Numbered from the stretch's first letter, positions 45,810-56,411 are shown. The stretch is DNA of 64,000 nt from Bathymodiolus brooksi (GCA_963680875.1 OY804576.1:74591668-74655667); one strand, 5' to 3'. The notes: a model not told the origin generated them from the sequence alone. A program made the numbers and translations.

Positions 45810-46100
45810 TTTAAATCGAAGCTTGAAACTGCGCTTTGGTTTGTAGAGTCATATGGCCTGGTACCCCAGTACTTAAAATTAGAAAGTACTGATGGGCAGA
45901 CTGTTAAAGTCGATTTCAATCCGTCGTCCAGCAAATCTTCATACCAAGATTTGTCTGAAGAAGAAAGACAAAAAATTAAAGATTTGTTATTTATTTTGGA
46001 AAAATTTAATGTTAGCGAGAGCGCTAAAAGGGAACTGACAGTATTTTGTGATGGGCTACCACGAACATATCTGGTTTCATCAATGCCAGGAAGATATTAA
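45810..46100 (+). CDS. Unassigned protein segment encoded in the 2.6 kb element
   Basis: A 96-codon open segment without its own start reads KSKLETALWFVESYGLVPQY, LKLESTDGQTVKVDFNPSSS, SYQDLSEEERQKIKDLLFIL, EKFNVSESAKRELTVFCDGL and PRTYLVSSMPG, ending at TAA 46098-46100. Amino-acid composition, codon use and helix-like spacing look like a real protein, not chance. A segment of the type 'LFxLDxFxVxxxxxxELT..xDGLPxxYL' is, as I recall, shared by uncharacterised proteins of cnidarians and molluscs, but I cannot name a domain. An acceptor-like AG precedes 'cttgaaactgcg' (45822), so the segment may be a downstream exon. Confidence 0.6.
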   Translation, partial: FKSKLETALWFVESYGLVPQYLKLESTDGQTVKVDFNPSSSKSSYQDLSEEERQKIKDLLFILEKFNVSESAKRELTVFCDGLPRTYLVSSMPGRY

Positions 46101-46344
46101 CAGTTTATATCATTTTGAAAGAATTTCGAGAAATATCCCTTGCGCATATGTTACATCACATTTTCATAAATTATATAAAGTTTCCCCTTTTGCGCCCAAA
46201 TTAAACTTTTAAATTCTATCAGTTCCATTCTCTTAAATCAACCTCCAATGGACAAATGATGGATCAAAAGTTTGTGTATGTAGTGCATTGAGAATGCGTT
46301 CTGTCATGTGCATAAGTTATTGTTTGCATGATTGACAGACACTA

Positions 46345-47310
46345 TACATCATATCGTTTTCTAGCTTCTGAACTGTCGATCGAGAAAAAAAAAATCTAGA
46401 CAGGCAGCAAATAGCCAGTCAATGGGGTTTGCAATTAATATTTCGCATGCACAATAGCGACCCCACACCACAAGGTGTGGAAAATAGAAATATTATTCTA
46501 TGGCTTAAATGCGTATTAACTGCATTACATGTAAACTGTATGATTCTGTTTGATAAAGTCCTTTAACTAGAACAGGAAAAAAAATGTACACTTGAGTGAA
46601 TAAAGGTAATAACAAAATTACCGAACTCCGAACAATCTTACAAAGGGAAAGTCAAAACTCATAATTATATAAACAGACAAAATCAGTCAACAACCGGAAA
46701 ACTGTGAAAACCGTAATGACCCTGACTTGGTACAGGCATTTCTAAAGAAATGGTGGGTTGAATCAGATTTTAAGGCGCCAAACCTCCCGCTCTCATTACG
46801 GTTCAAAGGTTCCGGCTGTCACTGTAACAGTATTTAAATACAGGAACAAAATAGGTAAAATAGTTGTCAAAGCAGTACCATATTCGGTGACGTGAAATAG
46901 TGTTGTAATAAAAGATCGTGAACGTGATATACAAATATGAAAGAATGTCAAGGTATATTTTAAATGATGTTGAAACAAGACACCATTTGATATTAATTCG
47001 GTTGTATTTCATGTTGACGATTTTAATTACGGAAGATGATCACAACCATATTGTTTTTGATTGGATTAAAATTATAGCTGTATAATAATGTACAATAACC
47101 TATTATTATTAGAATCCTAACATGACTGCGAATTTGGCATAAATAAAATAACAAATGGCTTCCTCTATGAAAACGCCGACTTTATGTGAAAGGGACACCA
47201 GACAGCTATGATGAACAATTTTAATACATCCCTTAGCGCGGGATGTAAAGGACACACTCCTTACACGTAAAAGACAACTTACAGCAGATTCTGATAGCAA
47301 CAGTTTATTA
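46345..47310 (-). repeat. Segment Y, copy 1 (inverted relative to copy 2 at 52405-55890)
   Basis: Read on the - strand: 'taataaactgttgctatcag', 'gtaaggagtgtgtcctttac', 'cccgcgctaagggatgtatt', 'gacaccagacagc' region inverted, 'cacaaccatac'-type and 'ggtgtggggtcgctattgtg' blocks, ending at 'gaagctagaaaac'. All recur in the same order on the + strand between 52405 and 55890. This copy lacks the 1.7 kb element, the 54.3-54.6 kb MITEs and about 1 kb more. It has its own 291-bp insertion (46601-46891). Confidence 0.9.
46596..46896. mobile_element. 291-bp SINE-like insertion with 5-bp direct repeat GTGAA
   Basis: The insert is 46601-46891. Copy 2 of segment Y reads straight through (cttgagtgaaatagtg on the other strand), so the insertion is proven by comparison. 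GTGAA flanks both sides. It contains 'cctgacttggtacaggcatt' and 'aaatggtgggttgaat', phrases I recall from very abundant bivalve (mussel) repeats. No inverted ends. Confidence 0.75.
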
Positions 47311-47338
47311 GGAGTGTTGTTGTTGTTGTTTTATCGAC

Positions 47339-47391
47339 ATCTGAGGTGGGGCCGATTTTGGCCCTTATAGCTCCCAGTCCTTTGCAAAAAA
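47339..47391 (-). repeat. LINE 3' UTR fragment with (CAA)n tail
   Basis: Inverse of 40693-40741: 'aaaggactgggagctataag', 'ggccaaaatcggccccacct' and 'cagatgtcgataaaa', followed by (caa)n at about 47319-47332 in - orientation. It abuts segment Y. Confidence 0.75.
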
Positions 47392-48129
47392 AACCCATTG
47401 CAAGCACATTTTTAGTCAAATCATACAATTAATTGTTACACACTTAATTACAATTATGATTAATTTGATTTTTATTTGATTAAAAGTTAATTAATTTTAA
47501 AGAATTTGGTTTTAATTTACAAAGATTATTAAACCCTCAATGCTTTAATCTTAGTTTCCCCCAAATAATATGGTCTTGGGTTGATAAAAAGAAAAAATAG
47601 TAATTAAGATATAATTAACCGATTGCAGTACATGGAATTTTGATAAATTCCATCACAAAAACGAGTAAATTTCTTTGATCTTTGGTTCATAGACAATAAA
47701 AGAACATGGAGTTTGTTTTCATTCATTATCATTCTCACAATGGGGACAGACCACTGTGCAGATTGCTCCAGAAAAGTAAATTCAAGACAACACACACTTA
47801 CACAATCACCTGATAATCAAATCATTTAATCTAATTAAAAGTGATTTGGGTGTCATAAACCAATTACAACACCAATAATTACTTGGCTTCACTAAGTTAC
47901 CTGTACTAATTTGATTTATTCATAAATCTAGAAAGTAATTATCACAAATAAGATAAGTTTAAAAAAAAAAACAATCAACGCACACTATAAAAAAAAACTA
48001 AATAAAGATTCTTGCAATACATATTTTTTTCTGGTAGTCCATTTTGGTTATGGTCCGTTTTAGTGTAGTCCGTTTTGGTAATGGTCCGTTTTGGTTATGG
48101 TCCGTTTTGGTTATGGGATGAAACATCGT

Positions 48130-48231
48130 GTAGTGTTGTAACCCGAATAATCCAGTCGTTATATTCCACTCACTATCGATCGCTTCATTAAGCGGATAGA
48201 GGGCGCTGAATTATTCGAGTTAGTAGTGTTG
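48130..48231. mobile_element. 84-bp mini-MITE with perfect 9-bp TSD
   Basis: The element is 48139-48222. Ends are TAACCCGAATAATCC and, on the other strand, TAACTCGAATAATTC. GTAGTGTTG is duplicated at 48130-48138 and 48223-48231. A 9-bp duplication is typical of Mutator-like elements. Relatives are at 54345-54436 and 54446-54552. Confidence 0.9.
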
Positions 48232-49258
48232 ACACTGACAGTCATAAACTGAAGCAACTTAAAGTAAAGATTATTTGTCAGACCTCAAATCAGAGTGCAA
48301 CAATGGAAGAAAACTACTGTAGTTCAAAGTCTATTTTCTAACTGCAGAGGTATTAACCCTTAACGTAGACACAGGTCTGTCAGCAACAGTTCTATAAATA
48401 GATCGCAATTAATAAAAAAAAAATACCGATCGGATTTGGAAGCGGATCGAAAATAATCTGAAGTGTCTCCGTGCATTTAAACGAATTTTGAATGACCAAC
48501 CTTCTCAAATATGAACATATTATATATGAGAACTCAGACTTTATGTCACAGGATTGAGAAAAAAATTAATCAAAAGTTTGTTTGGTTAAAAATTAAGTAG
48601 CTTCGATCAACATTTCCCGTAGCACAGTGTCTGATTGCGCCCCATTTCTCGTGGTGCCATTTTTATTTGATATTGAACGAAATTAAAGTTTCTTTAAACC
48701 GAAATGGATTACTTTTTAAGAAAGTCACTTTCAAAATACTTAATGAATAACATAGAATTCAATAAACACGATGTCGATATTTTCATAAATGGCACGTGGC
48801 AAAAATACGCGTGCAACATAGGGCGACTCTTCAAAATTACAAGGCTACTTGAACTTCGCTTTTGACCAACGAGAAATCGAAGTCAACCTTCACAACGCAA
48901 CTACTTCGCCCTCTAACGTGAGTCCTGCTTCTTGTCCTTTTTTAAAACCTACATGATAGTAATTTCCTAAAAATATCAACCAATCAAATTGCAAAAAACA
49001 GACACACCTAAATCTATTTCGAATATCGGAAATTCTTAAAAGGCCTACCCATTTTTTGCATTGACTCGGCAGCTACTGAAAACGGAGAACAATAAACTAA
49101 ATATCTACACACAATATCTTATGAAATCAACTTTTGAAACTATATGACTTTTTTTCACAGGCCCGTCGGACTTGTGGAACTACTCATTTTATACGCCCGT
49201 GTACAATTTTACACGCCACGGGCTTCGGACTACCGCCTTATTTCGAAGACTGTTATTG

Positions 49259-52204
49259 TTAAAGGAAGCTTTTCCCTCTTTTGAGCTTAATTGTCCAAAA
49301 GCTGTCTGATTTATTACCATCACTTTGTGTCTGTCTGTTATTAACAATTTACATTTCAATCATCTCCTCTCTACTGGGCCAATTCAAACCATTTACAGGC
49401 ACTATGCACTAAACAAAAGGTCCTCTATAAGATTACCTCATCTTGTTTTGTTTGGACAAAAACCACATTGGCAATTATTAGTTCTAATTGGCTGAATCTT
49501 AAAAAATCTTATAGGAAAGTGAAAGTCAAAATGCTATGTAAATTGGTAGATGTTCTAATTGACTGTCCCTCTTGAAAGTTTGTCTATTATTTTTATTATT
49601 ATTTTAATAAATAAAATTAGTGTATTTTTTATTGCAGTGGTAAATATCATTTAAAAAATATATAGAATATAAATGGATATATGATCTTTAAATAAAACAT
49701 AGTTGACAAGCCACAAAATAGTAAAAAATGTTCTACCAGGTAATATTGTTGCCTTTCATCTCAGTCTGGTAGTTGTAAGGCCTTAATTGCATGCTTTAAA
49801 ATATTTGAAGGTGTAAACCCCTCATTTTTCATCAGTACCCTCTAAAACTTGACCATTTATTTGATTAAATAATCAGCTGAATTCCCAAAATCCCCCCAAA
49901 AACCTGAATCAAAATACAGTATTAAAACTACAAACGAATCTCATGAAGTGTCTGGTCAACACCAAAATATTAAAAATCTACACCACTCACTTATCAATAC
50001 AAACATGACCACATGTTAATTTGCTTAGCAGATGATGGGTCATAAGGTCAAAATAGCAGTTAGTAAACCCAGATTAAAGATAAAATTATAAAAGTTTATG
50101 GTGCTAATTAGAGATTCTTGACCCTGTGTGATAAATTTCAGGAAAGTCTCAAGTCATGCTAACACAAATTTGATGGTGTAGAAATTCTTTGAGAATTATA
50201 ATTTTGGCATTTCATGCAAGCTGTCCTATGAAGTTAGAGATGCTTATGAAAATTGGGGATAAGAACCCCCCCCCCCCTTTTCTCATTTTGGTGGATTGCT
50301 TAATTTGTGCAAATGTGGGTGACACAATAATGAATGAAATTCAAGAATAGAAGAGAGAATTCTTCAACACTAATAATGTTTCTGGACTGTATTAGTGGTG
50401 CATTTGATTTTTTAGACAAAAGATTTTTGTGGATTATTTTCCATTCTGAAGAAGAAAATAAAATGGTATAATTCTAATTGGAATTTAGAGTTTTATTTAT
50501 CTCCATAGAGTAAAATATGATAACTATTTATTACCCAATTTTCACTATGTTGGGAATGAAACCACTTTTTTTTTTACATAAACCATATATAATTGTACTC
50601 AACTTTTTATCTTGTAAGTTATTTTTATTGAGGAATTATTTTCATGTAATATAAATAATATCCAATAATTTGATTAACTTGAGTCTTAAAAATATAAATT
50701 TGAATTACTCAATTAGATTTGCATAAATTAGAGATCACAGGCAGATTCCTGTTTTTGACATAAAAGGAACCAAAACAGGGGAATTTCAAAATGTTGTTTT
50801 TTCGTTTATTTGCAAAACGATGGGCCTTAAAATGCTATTTTCTTTTCTTTGAATTGATTGTTTAATTATTTTCCATTATATTCCTTATACCATTTACTTT
50901 CAATGTTTTTATTCAGATTTGACCTAGCTGGTATAGTGTCTATTGTGGACCCCTTCTCTATGACAAACTTATGAATGAGTTTGATATAATACAGGCTGAC
51001 ATTGAGGCAAGTATATAGATATGGCAAGGAGATATGGGAGATATGAGAGGAAGAATCCTCATTTGACTTTAAAGAAAAATTGACCATCAAAACCAATTCT
51101 TGACCCTGAATAGCCCTATTTGAAATTATTCCATTTTGAAACCAAATTCTTCAAAAAGTAAAACATTGCAATTGATAACTGTGACATCCACCACTACAAC
51201 ATTTCCTCATTTTGTTTGTTTTGAGTGGTCATGGTAGCTACTGTGTCACATACCTGTAGGTTCCTATTAATGAACCCTATAGAAAGTCATATTATCAACT
51301 TCTTTGAAACTTGCACTTTACCAATTCAGAATTGGGATCAAACTGGAAAGTGTATGGAAGGTCTTTTGTAAAGATACATCACTTCTTGTTGATTGGATAA
51401 AGCATGGCCACCAGAGGCAATTATTTATTCCAATTTTTTTCTCTCTCATCTTGATGACTTAATACACACAATATAATGTAGCAAGTTAAGGATTACCTCC
51501 ATAGTGTGTGTGTGTTTGTTTCATTATGGATATTATTTTACTGAACAGAATGAATTGGCTCTTACTGGCAATCTGATTTATGTTTTTTATATTTTCAATG
51601 GAAGCATAAAAAATGTATGTGTCTTGACCGGTAATACAAGCAATATGATAGGCTAAATATAATTTAACAGTTGCCTATGCAAATAAGTGAAATAACCAGT
51701 AGCAAAATATTAGAATGTTCCCTCAATTATTAGATTGTAATATTTTTAGCTTTTTTATTATTTATTTTTTCAGATGGAACTTTTTTTTGACTGCAAATAG
51801 AAGGATCTAACTGCAATTTGAAGATGAAGATCAAAGACCAATTTAAAAAATTGAATAATAATAACAATTATAAATGTGGCTACCTTTAACTGTTGGACTC
51901 AATGGTTTTCTTGTAATATATTAAAAAGATGTACATGTTTTGACAATCTTGCATGTGTGATCCTATGATATTTACAAATTAATCCTGATGATAGTTAATA
52001 ATATACTGATATCATTTCTGGATAAATTGACAGTACAAGTTGAGTTTGATTTTTAAAAATTGCTGCAAATCTTCAAGCTGAAACCCCCAAAATCCATGTG
52101 AATCTTGCACATCTACAGTTTTGAGTGAAGAAATATGCTTTATGCATGGCTAATGATGTGCATATACATGAACCCATAGCCTATTCATATTAATCTGTTC
52201 AAAT
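49259..52204. other. Interior of the 10.4 kb element, right part; AT-rich
   Basis: No credible gene or ended repeat is seen over almost 3 kb. A C run is at about 50268-50278. A strong acceptor-like tract (tttattttttcag) is at about 51760-51775, but no coding exon follows. Confidence 0.45.
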
Positions 52205-52404
52205 CAGAACTGATCATAATCGATCATGTATCGATCACTTATCGATCAAATAAATCTAATCAAAATAATCGATCACTAATCGATCAAACTCCTCAGAGAG
52301 TTTGATCGATAAGTGTTCGATTAGCCAAACTCATCAATCGATAAGTGTTCGAAAACTGATCGATTAGTAATCGATGATCGATTTGATCGATTAATCAAGT
52401 CGGG
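52205..52404. repeat. Right terminal inverted repeat of the 10.4 kb element
   Basis: Inverse of 42012-42182, ending '..cgattaatcaagtcggg' before TAATAA. Confidence 0.9.
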
Positions 52405-52478
52405 TAATAAACTGTTGCTATCAGAATCTGCTATAAGTTGTCTTCTACGTGTAAGGAGTGTGTCCTTTACATCCCGCG

Positions 52479-54204
52479 CTAAGGGACCAGGCAATATTTA
52501 TCGCAGGCAGACCGGTACAAATGGGAATGGGATATTGATTTTTTTTTACGTTGCATATCCATGGGGCAAACATTTTTTTTACAAATGAGATGCCCATGGG
52601 ACAAATACTTTTTTTGATGCATTATTTTGTGGCTGAATTTTCTTGAATGAATAAAAAAAAAACTATCGGAATAGTAAAATCTACTGCCCTTTGACATCTT
52701 CATTAAGGACCCCTTCTTCAGAGGAAAATATAATATTGTATATAGATAGTACCTTAAATTTCAAGCACAGCTATACGTGTAGTAATCATCAAATAAATTT
52801 AATATTTTATAATCATGATAATTGCTAAATTTAGTTTTCAGATAAGAGTTACAGTACATTTCTGAGAACACATAAAAAATCGCAGTGATGCATGAAATCA
52901 TTAAACTAGGTGATGTTGAAATATCTTTAAAACTATTATTTACATTTTGTTACTTTATTTTGTGATAAGTGTGATTAACCCCATCACTCTATTATCAAGA
53001 GGAGGTAAAAAGATTCCACATCACCTAAAGGGGGATAATCACAGTCACTGTGATTTTTCATGGAATCTCACACCTTGTACTGTACATGTAAAAAACATCC
53101 TACATGTACACATGTATATGAATGAAGAATATAAAAAGCATGTAACCAGTATATCAACTCACAAGTTTATTTTTATGATTAAAGTAATGTACAAAACAAG
53201 TACAAAAAAGTTAACAATTCTAACACTAGTAACCACTCAAAGGAATTAATAACTCTATAACTTTAAAACAATTAATAATTTGGACACCAAAAATAAACTA
53301 CATCATCATGTAAAACAATAATTGCTTAAACTACATGTATCACCGTGTACAAGCAAACATTAGGGAGGTTGTTTGGTAAACCAGGGGGTGTACGGTTTTT
53401 TAGGTTGTTTTTACCAGTCGCAGAAAGAAAAGTGAGTATGAACTATAAATAAAACGTTGAAAAGGACAATGTTATATACCACGGAACTCAGCAGAATATA
53501 GGCTTTCATTTGGTATTTTTCCGGGTTCTCTGGAGCATCCTGGTTTTGCAAACACTTCGACAGTTTGCATCGATGATGGATGTTTATTAGGGGCATGTAT
53601 GTGTATCATTGCAATCCTGTTCAGTTAAAAAAATTTCACTACGACTGAAAACATTATTAAATGCAACAACCTCAAAATGTCTTAAAAATGGATTGGGTGC
53701 TCTCTTAACTATATTGTTGCTTGATTTTAAAGTAGCTGAAGAATTGTATGCAGACTTGGTACAAATACCTCTTACTTGTCGTCAGTATGATATTCATATA
53801 AGGCTTAAGGAAGATTTACTTGGAGATCTAATCCAATACATGGTTTACGATGCCTCAACAAGACGGCGTAGAATAACAGTGCCCACTAAATTTATAGACT
53901 ATTTAACAATTTGATATGGGTTTTTTTTAATAAATAATCAGTTTTGAAATTCATAATTTCTTTTTTCCCTTATTTATAGGTACATATATCTACTATCATA
54001 CATTTTTATCCAATATAACCATGACTAAAGCTTAATTGATTGACACAAATTATGTTCACATGATAATGGGACACTTACTTTTTCTATGCATGCAAGTCAT
54101 GGGACATTGATTTTTTATATCCAAGATCAGTATGGGACATCCATATTTTTCAGAATTTGCACCGGTCCCCCCTGCTTGATAAATATTGCACCGTCCCTAA
54201 GGGA
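52479..54204. mobile_element. 1.7 kb element with 8-bp TSD CTAAGGGA and a readable empty site
   Basis: The element is 52487-54196. Ends are CCAGGCAATATTTATCG on the left and, on the other strand, GGACGGTGCAATATTTATC. Further in, both ends share 'gaccggt' and repeated 'gggac..ttttt' phrases. CTAAGGGA flanks both sides (52479-52486 and 54197-54204). Segment Y copy 1 has one CTAAGGGA with no insert (about 47227-47234, read on the - strand). hAT by duplication length; if the true end is GGACC, the duplication would be 5 bp (CTAAG). Confidence 0.85.
53609..53914 (+). CDS. Unassigned 101-codon ORF inside the 1.7 kb element
   Basis: The ATG-to-stop frame encodes MQSCSVKKISLRLKTLLNAT, LDFKVAEELYADLVQIPLTC, RQYDIHIRLKEDLLGDLIQY and TRRRRITVPTKFIDYLTI. 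The C-terminal two thirds has protein-like composition and predicted helices. No motif is recognised, and an acceptor-like 'cctgttcag' lies just upstream of 'ttaaaaaaatttcac' (about 53628), so the true exon may start there. It could be the remains of the element's transposase or a captured sequence. Confidence 0.35.
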   Translation: MQSCSVKKISLRLKTLLNATTSKCLKNGLGALLTILLLDFKVAEELYADLVQIPLTCRQYDIHIRLKEDLLGDLIQYMVYDASTRRRRITVPTKFIDYLTI

Positions 54205-54335
54205 TGTATTAAATTAGTTCCTCACAGCTGTCTGGTGTCCCTTTCACATAAAGTCGGCGTTTTCCTAGAGGAAGCCATTTGTTATTTTATTGGCACAGGC
54301 TACGAATACGACGGTAGGAAACGTATTCGTATCCT

Positions 54336-54561
54336 GGGTTCTACTAACCCGAATAATCCAGTCGTTATATTACGCTTTGCTATATTAACCTCATCCAGCG
54401 ATAGTGCCGAAAGAGGGCGCAGTATTATTCGAGTTAGGGTTCTACTAACTCGAATAATACTGCGCCCTACTAACTCGAATAATACTGCGCCCTCTATCGG
54501 TTAATATAGCGACCAGCGGGAGCGTAATATAACGACTGGATTATTCGGGTTAGGGTTCTAC
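54336..54561. mobile_element. Pair of head-to-head mini-MITEs sharing 9-bp target GGGTTCTAC
   Basis: Element A (54345-54436, 92 bp) and element B (54446-54552, 107 bp) are in opposite orientations. Both have TAACYCGAATAAT ends. GGGTTCTAC occurs three times: 54336-54344, 54437-54445 and 54553-54561. Element B contains a 25-base tandem duplication of its end (taactcgaataatactgcgc and so on). The whole forms a hairpin of about 200 bases. Same family as 48139-48222. Confidence 0.9.
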
Positions 54562-55454
54562 AAGTACGACGGGCTTAAGTTGTGACTAAATGATCAACCG
54601 GTTTCCGGACATGGACACCTATTTTACGGAAATTAATCACGTATTGCTAGCATCTAGAGGCTACGAATACGACGGATTTCTCGATTTTCTTAATTCTATT
54701 GTTTTTATTCCATTTTTTGAGAGAGACCTTATTGCAACATTTGTCTTCAATTGTTCAGAGTGTAAGTGATTAGATATTTTTTTTCTTTCATTTCGGTGTT
54801 TAAAACAGTTAAAAATTAATATCACTGGCCAAATAATGGTTTCACAGTGACATTACAGTCTGCATACAAAATACATATTTTCCTCAAACGCTATTTATAG
54901 ATATTCTTTTCAATTTAAAAAAAATATATCTCTGATTTAAATTTCCGCACAAATAAATAATTTTGCCAGACTTGGGAGAAAAATAATAATCTGACTAAGG
55001 AAAATCAAGCAGTATAATAGTTATGTAAAACTGGATATTGAATGGAACATTTCTGATTTCATATGTAAAGAAAAATAAATGATTCCATTCTCCCAAAACT
55101 TGTCTGTCCCATGGTAAAACAATAGCCCCTTTTAGGTTTTTTTTATACTTTATCGGCGACGGTCGCCCGACCATTGACCGATTGTCGTGCAAAAATCGTG
55201 CGATTTTCGCTTTCTATTGTTTTTATTAAATAAGAGAAATGCCTTAGAAAAATCTACTGTATACTAGTTTAACCCCACCACTTTTTATTGAAGTACCTGA
55301 ACTAAGCCAGGAGGGGTCATTTATATGTGTGTTAGGGATATCGAATTTACATATTTCTACGATTTTTCTATTGAATATTGGAACTGTTCCGACAGTGTGA
55401 TATATATTTTTTCATTTTATTATAGGTTTTGAAAAAAAACCCCAGCTGAGTTGC
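54562..55454. other. Unassigned AT-rich sequence in segment Y copy 2
   Basis: The phrase 'ggctacgaatacgacgg' occurs at 54298 and 54659. 'aaccccaccactttttattg' near 55270 resembles repeat phrases at 32550 and 46750. No gene. Confidence 0.45.
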
Positions 55455-56002
55455 AATTGTTAAAAAAAAGTATGGTTGTGATCGCCTTCGTAATTAAAAT
55501 CGTCAAAAAGAAATACAGCCGAATTGATATCAAATGGTGACATGTTTCAAGTCTCATTTAAAATATACCTTAAAATTCTTTCTTAATTATACAGCATGTT
55601 CACGATATTTTATTACAACACTATTTCACTCAAGTGTACATTTTTTTCCTGTTCTAGTTAAAGGACTTTATCAAACAGAATCATACAGTTTACATGTAAT
55701 GCAGTTAATACGCATTTAAACCACAGAAGAATATTTCTATTTTCCACACCTTCTGGTGTGGGGTCGCTATTGTGCATGCGAAACATTAATTGCAAACCCC
55801 ATTGACTGGCTATATGCTGCTTGTCTAGAATATTTTATTTTTTTCTCGATCGACAGTTCAGAAGCTAGAAAACAATATGATGAATATTGTCATATTTTAT
55901 TTTGTTTTATTTATTTTGATAATCTGGTAAAATATTTTTCTGGTGCACGACTACGGTGGTGCTTAATTTCTTAGAAAACCGTCGAAATATCGCGGGCAAA
56001 AT

Positions 56003-56114
56003 CTTATTATTTACAATGACTGGGCATTTTAATGTTACACTGTGGGCTAGGAATACGTAATACGAACACATTTTACACATTTAGATGCCCACAGTCATTG
56101 GAAATGATAAGATT
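56003..56114. repeat. Short inverted repeat, arms of about 28 bp
   Basis: 'aatcttattatttacaatga' plus 'ctgggcat' pairs with 'atgcccacagtcattggaaa' plus 'tgataagatt', with two or three mismatches. Confidence 0.75.
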
Positions 56115-56411
56115 GTATTTATACCAAAAATGTAAATTGGAACGAGACATGACTTTGTGTGGTGATAATTGGTTGTACGAAGAAGCTTCTTTGAAAAAAT
56201 CAGGGTCGTCCTTGCTGAATTCAGCGAGAAAACAATGATGTCAATGTTTACGCAATATCAAAATCAAGTTTAAGTGTAAAAAAAGGATATTTCCGTTCAA
56301 CAGATATGTTTTAAATTTTCCTGGCGTATAAAGGTATTGTATCAGCGGATGTCTATAATTTTTTGTCTTCATTAGCAATGTTTATTACCACATATAAACA
56401 TAAAAACTTAC

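Larger units (their letters stand above)
45549..48122. mobile_element. 2.6 kb element whose inverted ends are arrays of a 16-bp unit
   Basis: The left end begins TTCATCCCATAACCAAAACG and continues with four copies of the 16-base unit 'ataaccaaaacggacc' (45557-45622). The right end (48036-48122) is the inverse, with about five units. No clear target duplication is visible at the edges. Inside are an unassigned coding segment (45810-46100), an inverted copy of flanking sequence (46345-47310) and a LINE 3' fragment (47339-47391). Confidence 0.75.
44945..49258. mobile_element. 4.3 kb element with CAGTCTTC ends and 6-bp TSD, nested in the 10.4 kb element
   Basis: The element is 44951-49252. Ends are CAGTCTTCACGC on the left and CAGTCTTCGAAATAAGG on the right (other strand). 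TTATTG flanks both sides (44945-44950 and 49253-49258). Near both ends are repeated subterminal 'acaggccc' or 'aggcccg' blocks, a feature of hAT-type elements. Just inside the left end a - strand acidic protein tail is encoded (45205-45324). It contains the 2.6 kb element 45549-48122. Confidence 0.7.
42006..52410. mobile_element. Large element (10.4 kb) with ATCGAT-rich terminal inverted repeats and 6-bp TSD
   Basis: The element is 42012-52404. The left end CCAGACTTGATTAATCGATC and the right end (other strand) CCCGACTTGATTAATCGATC begin long inverted repeats of about 170-200 bases filled with ATCGAT. TAATAA flanks both sides (42006-42011 and 52405-52410). The flanking sequence on the right occurs uninterrupted at 47142-47310 in reverse, with a single TAATAA (47305-47310). 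That is the pattern of an empty target site. About 4.3 kb of the interior is a nested insertion (44951-49252), leaving about 6 kb of original content. One coding exon (43284-43781) is seen. I cannot assign the superfamily. Confidence 0.8.
52405..55890 (+). repeat. Segment Y, copy 2, interrupted by several insertions
   Basis: Matches copy 1 in three blocks: 52405-52486, 54197-54287 and about 55455-55890. The first gap is the 1.7 kb element 52487-54196. The second gap (54288-55454, about 1.1 kb against 85 bases in copy 1) contains two mini-MITEs and unassigned sequence. The two copies differ at roughly one base in ten in the aligned blocks (by eye). Confidence 0.9.

Noticed and set aside
48704..48865. 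53-codon ORF near the right end of the 4.3 kb element
   Set aside because: It begins with ATG and looks protein-like, but it is too short, without splice signals or recognisable motif, to list as a gene.
42006..52410. Maverick/Polinton identity for the 10.4 kb element, suggested by the 6-bp duplication and long inverted ends
   Set aside because: No polymerase, integrase, ATPase or capsid-like sequence is visible, and the tips do not begin with AG. The superfamily is left open.
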